Shown here piece by piece: positions 48,559 to 56,322 of a stretch of DNA of 64,000 bases. Below the pieces are notes generated by a model. That model had not been told where the DNA came from. It worked only from the letters and a program-made list of their open reading frames with translations, and made no database searches. The DNA lies in assembly GCF_006476605.1 (NCBI RefSeq), contig NZ_ML636802.1, forward strand, positions 186,001-250,000. Reading direction: 5' to 3'. Position 1 is the stretch's first letter. Each line of letters begins with the position of its first letter. Made by a program: the position numbers and the translations under genes. This stretch comes from Brucella gallinifaecis. Its GTDB lineage: Bacteria > Pseudomonadota > Alphaproteobacteria > Rhizobiales > Rhizobiaceae.

Positions 48559-48684
48559 TTATGGCCAGTAATTTGTATAGCGCGCGAAAATGATAAAGAG
48601 CGCAAAGAGGATCACCATGGAGATCACAAAAACACAGGCGATCTTATAGACGCTCCACACCAGCCACAGCGAAAATCTGATCAT
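48559..48684 (-). CDS. small single-helix membrane protein, 41 aa
   Basis: Short gene upstream of psd. ATG 48684 has AAGGGGGG seven bases upstream, a strong ribosome site. It reads MIRFSLWLVWSVYKIACVFV and on through one TM helix to RYTNYWP. Its start, LWLVWSVYKIACVFV, resembles LWWVWKVYEFFCVTIV of the larger protein encoded 170 bp upstream, suggesting the two are related. No function known. Confidence 0.6.
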   Translation of the reverse strand: MIRFSLWLVWSVYKIACVFVISMVILFALFIIFARYTNYWP

Positions 48685-48852
48685 TTGCCCCCCTTATAAA
48701 AATACTGGCTGTTCAACTCGTTTGTAAAAACTCGCGCAACGAAATTTCGCAAAGTGTTCCACCGAATAAACAGAACAGGTCTAAAATCATATGAACCCCG
48801 AAAAGGACAACTTATTCAAAAATTTGTTTCTATCAGGCTCGAAAGTTGCATT

Positions 48853-49398
48853 TCATCTGCGTGAACGACAACGGCGCTTTTCAAGCCATGCAAGATTTTT
48901 CAAACTGGAGTTGGAGAAATTGCGCGAGTTGCATGACGCTACAAATGGCTCTTGACTGCGCTCAAATAACAATTCGGGGTCCAGCCACGCAGTATAATAA
49001 CCGTAGCAGCTATGTGGCCACTTACTCAGCCCAGTTATATCCCGCTTTTCCTTTGGAACAGGCAAGTTTGTTTCTCCGTCAAAGACACCACCACCGGGAT
49101 CCATAGTAAAGACCTTGATATAGCGGTCATTGAAACATATAAACTCCATATCTTCCGCAAGTCGTGTGTACCCGTCTGAAGCAAAAAGATCCGTACGGCC
49201 AGATAGAGTGAAATCGAAAACTCGCTTTACCACCATTTTGTTCGGCAACACGTAGCTGTCGTTAAAATACGAAACCATAGCAACAAGCATAAATGCAATA
49301 TAAAGGGTTACAATCGTAACGCAGAAAAACTCATAGACCTTCCAGACCCACCAGAGCGTCTTTTTCCAAAATGTTTTTCGCCGAAATATCTGTAACAT
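48853..49398 (-). CDS. hypothetical membrane-anchored protein, 181 aa
   Basis: I do not recognise it. One N-terminal TM (TLWWVWKVYEFFCVTIVTLY and on), then a soluble, probably periplasmic, domain of about 140 residues with three cysteines (ICFNDRY, SCYGYY, ASCNS) and FTMDPGGGVFDGETN. The C-terminus is basic and low in protein-like pattern (KRRCRSRR), so it may be frayed by mutation. ATG 49398 is preceded by a GGGGGC; a start at 49443 is possible. It lies 51 bp after the ABC exporter gene in the same direction. Its anchor is like that of the 41-residue neighbour. Confidence 0.6.
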   Translation of the reverse strand: MLQIFRRKTFWKKTLWWVWKVYEFFCVTIVTLYIAFMLVAMVSYFNDSYVLPNKMVVKRVFDFTLSGRTDLFASDGYTRLAEDMEFICFNDRYIKVFTMDPGGGVFDGETNLPVPKEKRDITGLSKWPHSCYGYYTAWLDPELLFERSQEPFVASCNSRNFSNSSLKNLAWLEKRRCRSRR

Positions 49399-49449
49399 TG
49401 TCAGCCCCCAGACTGACAATGCCCTAATCCGCTGTCTCTGCAAAGAGCC

Positions 49450-51336
49450 TTATTCGGCTGCCGGAACACCCCGGCTGACGACGCCCATATCGTCATTCTC
49501 GCGAACCTGACGCAGGCGTTCTTCTGCCTCATCCGCTTCGCGCTGACGGCTCCACATTGATGCATAGAGACCATCCTGCAAGAGCAGATCGCGATGCGTG
49601 CCACGCTCGGCAATCAGTCCATCTTTCAGCACGATAATTTCATCGGCGCTGATCACAGTTGAAAGACGGTGCGCAATCACCAATGTCGTGCGGCCACGGC
49701 TGACAATATCAAGCGCCGACTGGATTTCCTGCTCAGTCGCAGTATCAAGCGCCGATGTTGCCTCATCGAGGATCAGGATCGGAGGTGCTTTCAGGATCGT
49801 GCGGGCAATCGCTACGCGCTGCTTTTCGCCGCCCGAAAGTTTCAGTCCGCGTTCACCGACCATTGCCTGATAGCCTTCAGGCAGATGTTTGATGAAGCTG
49901 GAAATCTGTGCCATTTCGGCAGCCTTTTCCACTTCCTGATCCGTTGCATCAGTGCGGCCATAACGAATATTATAGGCAATGGTATCGTTGAAAAGCACCG
50001 TATCCTGCGGCACCATGCCAATAACTTTACGAAGGCTTTCCTGAGTGACATCACGCACATCCTGCCCGTCAATCGTGACTGAGCCAGATTGCACATCATA
50101 GAAGCGAAACAGAAGGCGAGAGATCGTGGATTTTCCCGCACCCGACGGGCCTACAATCGCCACTGTCTTGCCTGCTGGCACTTCAAAGCTCACACCTTTG
50201 AGGATCGGGCGATTGGCGTCATAGGCGAAATGCACATCATTGAAGCGGATTGCACCCTTATCGACCTTAAGCGGCGCAGCGGTCGGTTTATCCTGCACCT
50301 CCTGCTGCACATCAAGAAGGTCGAACATCTGTTCAATATCAGTCAATCCCTGACGGATTTCACGATAGATAAAACCGATAAAATTGAGCGGAATGGAAAG
50401 CTGCATCAGCATGGCATTGATGAAAACAAAATCACCAAGCGACTGCGTGCCTGCCTGCACTTCACGCGCCGACATCACCATGACAATGGCCATGCCCACA
50501 CCAAAGATGACCGCCTGACCGAAATTCAGCCAGCCCAGCGAAGTCCATGTCTTGGTTGCCGCATCTTCATAACGTGCCATCGACGCATCGAAGCGCTTTG
50601 CTTCCATCGTCTCATTGCCAAAATATTTGACCGTCTCGAAGTTGAGCAGCGAGTCAATCGCCTTGGTATTGGCATCGGTGTCAGAGTCATTCATCTCGCG
50701 GCGAATATTGATACGCCAGTCGCTCGCCTTGATCGTGAACCATGTATAGGCGACAACCGTCGCAGCCACGACAAAAAGATATGAAAAACCATAAGCGAAG
50801 GCGAAAATTACCGCGGTCAGTGCAAATTCCAGCACTGTCGGCAGCGTATTGAGGATCGTGAAACGCACAATCGTTTCAATACCCTTGGTGCCGCGTTCAA
50901 TGACGCGAGAAAGCCCACCCGTGCGCCGCTCCAGATGAAAGCGCAATGAGAGCTGATGCATATGCACGAAGGTTTTATAGGCAAGCTGGCGTACCGCATA
51001 CTGACCGACACTAGCAAACAGCGCATCGCGTAGCTGGTTCAACCCCGCCTGAATGATCTTGGCCGCATTATAGGCCAGCACCAGCATGACAGCGCCTGTG
51101 AGAAAAAGCGGAATATAATCGGCTGCATCAAGCTGACCATTGAGCGCATTCGTCACCCATTTGAAAAAATAGGGAACAAGGATCAATACCAGTTTTGAAA
51201 GTATCAAATAAAACGTCGCCCAGACCACACGCATACGCAAATCGGGGCGATCAGAAGGCCACATATAGGGCCACAGATTTCGCAAGGTTTTAAGCGTTTC
51301 GCCGGAATCGGCAGAAACCGTTTTGGGGGAAGTCAT
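49450..51336 (-). CDS. ABC exporter, Atm1/HMT1-type (fused permease-ATPase)
   Basis: A 628-residue half-transporter: six TM helices (about 40-330) then the ATPase. Walker [14 protein letters not shown], signature KLSGGEKQRVAIA, Walker B PILILDEATSALD, H-loop VIAHRLST. Wording such as TLRNLWPYMWPSDRPDLRMRVVWA, RHxx-like ERGTKGIETIVRFTILNTLPT and YNIRYGRTDATDQEVEKAA is Atm1-like; bacterial Atm1 exports glutathione-metal or -sulfur conjugates from the cytoplasm. The ArsR gene lies 15 bp upstream in the same direction, so metal-responsive expression is likely. Confidence 0.92.
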   Translation of the reverse strand: MTSPKTVSADSGETLKTLRNLWPYMWPSDRPDLRMRVVWATFYLILSKLVLILVPYFFKWVTNALNGQLDAADYIPLFLTGAVMLVLAYNAAKIIQAGLNQLRDALFASVGQYAVRQLAYKTFVHMHQLSLRFHLERRTGGLSRVIERGTKGIETIVRFTILNTLPTVLEFALTAVIFAFAYGFSYLFVVAATVVAYTWFTIKASDWRINIRREMNDSDTDANTKAIDSLLNFETVKYFGNETMEAKRFDASMARYEDAATKTWTSLGWLNFGQAVIFGVGMAIVMVMSAREVQAGTQSLGDFVFINAMLMQLSIPLNFIGFIYREIRQGLTDIEQMFDLLDVQQEVQDKPTAAPLKVDKGAIRFNDVHFAYDANRPILKGVSFEVPAGKTVAIVGPSGAGKSTISRLLFRFYDVQSGSVTIDGQDVRDVTQESLRKVIGMVPQDTVLFNDTIAYNIRYGRTDATDQEVEKAAEMAQISSFIKHLPEGYQAMVGERGLKLSGGEKQRVAIARTILKAPPILILDEATSALDTATEQEIQSALDIVSRGRTTLVIAHRLSTVISADEIIVLKDGLIAERGTHRDLLLQDGLYASMWSRQREADEAEERLRQVRENDDMGVVSRGVPAAE

Positions 51337-51351
51337 GATGTTACTTTCAAA

Positions 51352-51687
51352 TCAGACAGATTTTTCGCAGCAGCCATTGCTGAAAGCTGCAAGATGCGCA
51401 CGAATGATGGTCAATTGCTGCCAGTTAACGCTGTAGCGGGATGTCTGGCGATCGGGCCGGTAGTCGATAAGGCCCGCTTGTACGAGAACCTTGAGATGCT
51501 GTGATACAGTGGATTGCGCAAGGTCAAGCCGACCGACAATGTCCTTGCAACAACAGGCATCCTCAAGGATAAGCTGGCGCAGTATGTGAATACGCACAGG
51601 ATGCCCAAGCGCTGCATAAATGCGCGCAGCAAGATCGTCATCCATATCTGGAACATGATCGGCTATGGTTTCCAGGGAAATATTCAT
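51352..51687 (-). CDS. ArsR/SmtB-family metal-type repressor
   Basis: A 111-residue winged-helix repressor: YAALGHPVRIHILRQLILED, recognition helix LDLAQSTVSQHLKVLVQAGL, wing RPDRQTSRYSVN. Cysteines sit where metal sensors bind: CCC at residues 45-47 (before the recognition helix) and CC at 106-107 near the C-terminus. A thiophilic ligand (arsenic, cadmium, copper or persulfide) is plausible. ATG 51687 lies inside a 23-bp palindrome, likely its operator. Transcribed with the Atm1-type exporter. Confidence 0.9.
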   Translation of the reverse strand: MNISLETIADHVPDMDDDLAARIYAALGHPVRIHILRQLILEDACCCKDIVGRLDLAQSTVSQHLKVLVQAGLIDYRPDRQTSRYSVNWQQLTIIRAHLAAFSNGCCEKSV

Positions 51688-51708
51688 CGTAAATCGACGA
51701 TATACGAT
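51686..51708. promoter_or_regulatory. 23-bp palindromic operator over the arsR start
   Basis: ATCGT (51686-51690) and ACGAT (51704-51708) flank ATCG-A-CGAT (51693-51701), both pairs centred on 51697; only one symmetric position pair breaks the dyad. It overlaps the arsR start codon and probably its promoter, so a bound ArsR dimer would block both arsR and the exporter gene. Confidence 0.6.
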
Positions 51709-51786
51709 TGTGCCCCAAAAATCAATATTACGCGGCATTTTTTCTAAAGAACGCCGCGATTAAAGAATAAAGCTAATAGATTGATC

Positions 51787-53019
51787 TCAATCTGCGGGAT
51801 CGTGCAGGCGACGTTGCACTTCATCATCCGTCAAAGGCTGCTGCGGCATCACAAAGACCTGCCCCGGCAGGATAAGATCCGGGTTACGGATCTGATCACG
51901 ATTAGCAAGATAGATCGTGGTATAGCGCGTGCCATGACCGTAAGTGCGCTTGGAAATAGTCCAGAGATTATCCCCCTTGCGAATGATCACAGACCCGTCG
52001 ACCTTCTGCAAAGGCGTACCATTGGCAGCATCTTCAGCAGCGCTCATCTGATGGGCTGTTCCCGATGCAACTGCGGAGACATTCTCACCGGCCTCGCGAC
52101 GAAACGGCACACGTGCGGTTGCTATGATGCGTCCATTGGCATTCAGCAAATCGGCGCGGATGATATAATCTCCCACTGCAAGCGGCTTCTGGCTCTGAAC
52201 CAGAAAACGGCCTTCCGGTGAAACCGGGCTTGAGCCGATCAGGATATCATTTGCATTCACGACGACGCGGTTGCCACCTTTCAAAGCCTTTGCATTGCCT
52301 GCGACAAAAACCTTGTCACCTTCAATCTCAACAGCTTCAATTGCAATTGGCGTTTCAGAATCAGACTTTTCCTGAGGCTTTTGTTGCTGCCCAGCCGGAT
52401 CAGAGCTGGCTGGCTGCAAAGGCATTTCCGGCGTGGTAATCAGACGGCTTGCCTGTCCCGGCTCCTCAACCAGAGCCAGAACCTGCCCATCAGGGCTATC
52501 GGGTACGGATACGATTGCTGTCTGCGCAGAGGTTGCAACATTGGCCCCTTCAGCATCAGCGCGCAGTACAAGCTGATGATCGCCCGGCTTTAGACGCTCA
52601 TCAAGAACAATGGCAAAATCCCCGTTTTCACCGGCCTTGGCCGTGCCCAATACTTTTGAACCCGCAATGATTTCAACGGATGCATTGGCAGCAGCCTGAC
52701 CGGCAATCACCACAGAACCATCCGTTTCGACACGTAAAATATCAAAAACCGGTACTTTTGCTTCTTTTTCAGTTGCTTGTTGTTCTGCGTCTGATGTTGC
52801 CGGTTGCGCAATCTGCTCAGCCGGCTCTTCAGTTCTGGAAGGATCAGCAGGCGCCGCATCATTGGCAGGCTTTGGGGTGTCACCTTTATCAGGCGCTGTT
52901 TGTGCCACATCTGAAACGGGCACCGTCCCCTGTTCTTTCAGCGAATTCCAATAATATGCACCCCCGCCCAGAATAAGGACGAGAAGAATACCGATAATTC
53001 CATATCTGTAATTTTGCAT
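51787..53019 (-). CDS. LysM-domain peptidoglycan-binding protein with membrane anchor
   Basis: A 410-residue protein: N-terminal TM (GIIGILLVLILGGGAYYW), an Ala/Pro/Asp/Glu-rich spacer to about 95, two Ig-like beta repeats (SVVIAGQAAANASVEIIAGS and the AVEIEGDKVFVAGNAKAL region), and a C-terminal LysM (VIIRKGDNLWTISKRTYG, NPDLILPGQVFVMP). LysM binds glycan strands, so it should sit in the periplasm on the cell wall. Such proteins are a common rhizobial type of unknown detailed role. A GAAATGC start with a purine-rich leader. Confidence 0.88.
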   Translation of the reverse strand: MQNYRYGIIGILLVLILGGGAYYWNSLKEQGTVPVSDVAQTAPDKGDTPKPANDAAPADPSRTEEPAEQIAQPATSDAEQQATEKEAKVPVFDILRVETDGSVVIAGQAAANASVEIIAGSKVLGTAKAGENGDFAIVLDERLKPGDHQLVLRADAEGANVATSAQTAIVSVPDSPDGQVLALVEEPGQASRLITTPEMPLQPASSDPAGQQQKPQEKSDSETPIAIEAVEIEGDKVFVAGNAKALKGGNRVVVNANDILIGSSPVSPEGRFLVQSQKPLAVGDYIIRADLLNANGRIIATARVPFRREAGENVSAVASGTAHQMSAAEDAANGTPLQKVDGSVIIRKGDNLWTISKRTYGHGTRYTTIYLANRDQIRNPDLILPGQVFVMPQQPLTDDEVQRRLHDPAD

Positions 53020-53143
53020 TTCAGTCCGAAACCCACATGAGTAAATTTATTACCGGGTTTATCGCGTTTTTATACGCCTCACAAGAAGTTGAGCGGAATT
53101 AGGCCCAGAGCTACGGATATCATCGGTATTGATTGTCAGAAAA

Positions 53144-53491
53144 CTACTCTTCTTTGCAGCTGATCGGCTTTTCCTGTTCAGGATCATCCATCAGATTATA
53201 AAGATCAGCAGTGTCACCCTTGGTCCACCAGATGTAAATTCCACCAGCATATCTGGCCCCTGAACCCGCAAGCACATTGGCCGCAATAACCGTATTGTCT
53301 TCCATTTCCAGCTGCACGAGCGCGTTTTCACCGGCATTATAATAAGTTGCGGAAATGTTCTGATCACCACATTTATAAAGAACCGAGTTTTCAGTCACAT
53401 CCACGTCGTCCGGCAAAGGAATACTGATTTCTCCAGCCAGCGCAGCCGATGCTACAAGCGAAAAACCTGCCGACAAAACCCACTTCTTCAT
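53144..53491 (-). CDS. MliC/PliC-like lysozyme inhibitor-domain protein
   Basis: A 114-residue secreted protein with a signal peptide MKKWVLSAGFSLVASAALAG and the MliC-type domain: VLYKCGDQNISATYYNAGENA, LEMEDNTVIAANVLAGSGARYAGG, IYIWWTKGDTADLY. A Cys near each end could form the family disulfide. MliC/PliC proteins inhibit C-type lysozyme; in Brucella PliC has been studied. No lipobox, so periplasmic rather than anchored. ATG 53491 chosen for the signal peptide. Confidence 0.82.
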   Translation of the reverse strand: MKKWVLSAGFSLVASAALAGEISIPLPDDVDVTENSVLYKCGDQNISATYYNAGENALVQLEMEDNTVIAANVLAGSGARYAGGIYIWWTKGDTADLYNLMDDPEQEKPISCKEE

Positions 53492-53678
53492 AGCATCGAA
53501 CTCCATATCAAGATTATGCTTCGCAACAATTATAAAACATTTCAGGATCAAATTGTATCATTAGAAATGCTTTAAATTTTTGTTTTTACACAGCTTGGGT
53601 TCTGAAATTGGCTTCGCGCTTTTCCACCACGTGTTGTAGGTGCTTGACGCTGAAACAGCAAAAGCGCACAAGAAAAAC

Positions 53679-54281
53679 ATGTCTGAGATTCGATCAATCT
53701 GTGTTTATTGCGGCTCTTCAACGGGCTTAAATCCAATCTATCGCGAAGCGGGCCTGACGCTTGGCCGTTCGTTGGCCGAACATGGCATACGCCTTGTTTA
53801 TGGCGGCGGAACGCGCGGCATTATGGGCGCGGTTGCGCAAGGTGTGATGGAAGCTGGCGGTGAAGTCACCGGCATTATTCCCACTTTCCTGCTCGACAAG
53901 GAAGCAAGTCTGGAGAAAGCGCAGGAGCTCACCGAACTGATCGTGGTCGGTGATATGCATGAACGCAAGCACCTGATGTTCCAGAAATCGGATGCTTTCG
54001 TGACGTTGCCCGGCGGCATCGGCACGGTTGAAGAAATCGTGGAAATGATGACATGGGCGCAGCTTGGCAAGCATCGAAAACCGATGGTTTTTGCCAATAT
54101 CAACAATTTCTGGCAGCCAATGCTTACCTTGCTTGAGCACATGACCTCGGAAGGTTTCCTGCATACTGCACATCAGGTGAAACCATTGGTCATTGACGAG
54201 GCAAAGGACATTGTGCCTGCAATTCTTGCGGCCAATGGCCGTGCGCATGAAGGCGATCCCAAGATCATCGAAAAGATGTAG
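53679..54281 (+). CDS. LOG-family (TIGR00730) nucleotide phosphoribohydrolase
   Basis: A 200-residue Rossmann-like protein. SICVYCGSSTGLNPIYRE, LVYGGGTRGIMGAVA, RKHLMFQKSDAFVTLPGGIGTVEEI (PGGxGTxxE). LOG proteins remove ribose phosphate from nucleotides; plant homologues activate cytokinins, and bacterial ones also act on AMP. ATG 53679 chosen. Converges on the RNA methyltransferase gene with a shared terminator between. Confidence 0.92.
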   Translation: MSEIRSICVYCGSSTGLNPIYREAGLTLGRSLAEHGIRLVYGGGTRGIMGAVAQGVMEAGGEVTGIIPTFLLDKEASLEKAQELTELIVVGDMHERKHLMFQKSDAFVTLPGGIGTVEEIVEMMTWAQLGKHRKPMVFANINNFWQPMLTLLEHMTSEGFLHTAHQVKPLVIDEAKDIVPAILAANGRAHEGDPKIIEKM

Positions 54282-54291
54282 ATCAGAGAAA

Positions 54292-54319
54292 AGGGCGCGA
54301 TAAGCGCCCTATTTCTTTA
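54292..54319. terminator. bidirectional terminator between LOG gene and RNA methyltransferase
   Basis: AGGGCGC, loop GATAA, GCGCCCT then ATTTCTTTA; on the minus strand the stem is followed by TTTTCTC. Its right arm overlaps the minus-strand gene's stop. Confidence 0.8.
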
Positions 54320-55562
54320 TCAATGATACGACTGTTTCCACATGCGACGACCAGAGAAACTGGTCAATCGGCGTAACACGGGTGATGCGATAGCCGCCTT
54401 TCACCAAAATGGCGAGATCGCGGGCAAGCGTCACCGGGTTGCACGAGACAGCAACAACCTTCTCAACTTTGGATTTTGCCAGTTCCTGCGCCTGTTCTTC
54501 GGCACCCGCACGCGGCGGATCAAACACCACTGCATTATAGGGCAGCAATTCTTTGGGCATCAGCGGACGGCGGAACAAATCACGGCGTTCAACAGAAACA
54601 GGCTTCAAGCCCTGTACATGGCGCACACCACGATCAAGTGCCGCCAAAGCCGGTGCATCATTTTCAATCGCATGGACCGCGCTTTTTTCTGCAATGCGCA
54701 GGGTGAATGTGCCGACACCACAAAAGAGATCTGCAACACGCCTGGCCTTGCCAAGATGTGAGAGCACCAGCGACACCATGGTCTCTTCGGCCTCAACCGT
54801 TGCCTGCAAGAAGCAACCCGGCGGCACCGGAACCGGCACTTTGCCAAAATGGATGATCGGCTTTTTAGGCTCGACGATGATTTCGCCTTCATGGGAAAGA
54901 CGCGCAAAGCCCTTTTTCATGATGAGTGCAGTCAGCGCACGGCGCTGATCATCGCTAAGTTTACCGCAGCCGCTTGCAGCCAGATCAAGGCCCGATGCGG
55001 TTAGCGTTGCGGCCAGCTTGAACGGCTTTGAACCCGGTGCAATCAATGCGCCCACTTCGCGCAGATCATCGAGCCGCGCAATGATTTCAGGCACTGTCAC
55101 CGCACATTCAACAATATCAATGATCTCATGGCTCTGGTGGCGGTTAAAGCCAAGCAGCACGCCTTTTTCCGTCTTTCGGGCTGCAAAACTTGCACGGCGG
55201 CGCGAGTGCGGAAGGCAGGCAACCAGCGGATCGACCTCGACATCAAGGCTCCTGCCCTTCAATACCGAAACAACAAGTTCGCGTTTCCATATGCGGTAAG
55301 GCTCATCCTGCCAATGCTGCAAGGCACAGCCGCCGCAATCCTCAAAATGCTGGCATGACGGGTCTTGCCGTTCATCAGAGGTTTCGAGCAGCGCAATCAC
55401 TGTCGCGCGGTTCTTATCGCGTGCAACATTTGCCACTTCACCGGGCAGAGTAAAAGGCACAAAAACCTGGCCGTCAGCAAGATTGGCGACGCCATCGCCG
55501 CCCGCACCTATCGAGCGAATTGTTACTGGACCAGTTGTTGGTCCAGATATTGGGGTCGTCAT
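54309..55562 (-). CDS. class I SAM-dependent RNA uracil methyltransferase (RlmD/TrmA family)
   Basis: A 417-residue enzyme with an N-terminal TRAM domain (about 8-60), an iron-sulfur site (SCQHFEDCGGCALQHW) and a C-terminal methyltransferase. SAM site VADLFCGVGTFTLRI; catalytic Cys in VVAVSCNPVTLARD. It should make 5-methyluridine in rRNA or tRNA; which base cannot be told from sequence. The start ATG 55562 overlaps the tlyA-like stop by 4 bp, so the two are coupled. Confidence 0.92.
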   Translation of the reverse strand: MTTPISGPTTGPVTIRSIGAGGDGVANLADGQVFVPFTLPGEVANVARDKNRATVIALLETSDERQDPSCQHFEDCGGCALQHWQDEPYRIWKRELVVSVLKGRSLDVEVDPLVACLPHSRRRASFAARKTEKGVLLGFNRHQSHEIIDIVECAVTVPEIIARLDDLREVGALIAPGSKPFKLAATLTASGLDLAASGCGKLSDDQRRALTALIMKKGFARLSHEGEIIVEPKKPIIHFGKVPVPVPPGCFLQATVEAEETMVSLVLSHLGKARRVADLFCGVGTFTLRIAEKSAVHAIENDAPALAALDRGVRHVQGLKPVSVERRDLFRRPLMPKELLPYNAVVFDPPRAGAEEQAQELAKSKVEKVVAVSCNPVTLARDLAILVKGGYRITRVTPIDQFLWSSHVETVVSLIKK

Positions 55563-56320
55563 AGGTCCTTCTTTCCTGCCAAGAGATATTCCCGATTGCC
55601 ATCGCCGCCCTCAATGGGTGACAGGCAAAGGCCCAGCGCACGCCAACCGGGTTGCGTTTCCAGCCATGATTTCAATTCTTCCGCAATGCGTTGGCCGTCT
55701 TTCGGATCACGCAGAATACCACCTTTGCCAATGGCTTCGCGCCCGGCTTCAAACTGCGGCTTTACGAGAAGTGCGCAGATAGCATCTTTTTGTGCCAGCG
55801 CCAATGCCGGTGGCAAAGCAAGCTTGAGCGAAATGAAACTGACATCCGAAACCACGCAGCCAATGTCACGCCCATCAAGATCTGTGGCATCAAGCGCACG
55901 CGCATTCACGCCTTCCTTATTGGTCACACGCGGATCATTGCGCAACGTCGCGTGCAACTGGTCATGCCCCACATCAATGGCGATGACATGATTGGCGCCA
56001 CGCTCAAGCAAAACTTGCGTAAAACCACCCGTTGATGCGCCAATATCAAGCGCATTCAACCCGTTCACATCGAGATTAAACTGATCAAGCGCTGCAATCA
56101 GTTTGAGTGCACCACGCGAAACATAGGCGCTGGCCGGATCATCGACGCTCACTTCTGCTGTTCGCAGAACATTTTGCCCGGGCTTGGTCACAGTCTTGCC
56201 GTCAACCGTGACCGTGCCACGCTGAATTGCATCACGCGCACGCGAGCGCGTGGCAAACAAGCCGCGATCAACCAGCAACTGATCAAGACGCGGTCGGTTA
56301 TCAGTGGATTTTTCGCTCAT
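55559..56320 (-). CDS. tlyA: TlyA-family 2'-O-ribose RNA methyltransferase
   Basis: A 253-residue protein: N-terminal S4 domain (RLDQLLVDRGLFATRSRARD to VTKPGQNV), then an FtsJ-like methyltransferase with ALDIGASTGGFTQVLLERG and the catalytic K-D-K-E set in the family places (DVSFISLKLALPPAL, LVKPQFEAGRE). In mycobacteria TlyA methylates 16S and 23S rRNA. Two bp after dxs, as in most rhizobia. Confidence 0.92.
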   Translation of the reverse strand: MSEKSTDNRPRLDQLLVDRGLFATRSRARDAIQRGTVTVDGKTVTKPGQNVLRTAEVSVDDPASAYVSRGALKLIAALDQFNLDVNGLNALDIGASTGGFTQVLLERGANHVIAIDVGHDQLHATLRNDPRVTNKEGVNARALDATDLDGRDIGCVVSDVSFISLKLALPPALALAQKDAICALLVKPQFEAGREAIGKGGILRDPKDGQRIAEELKSWLETQPGWRALGLCLSPIEGGDGNREYLLAGKKDL

Positions 56321-56322
56321 AT

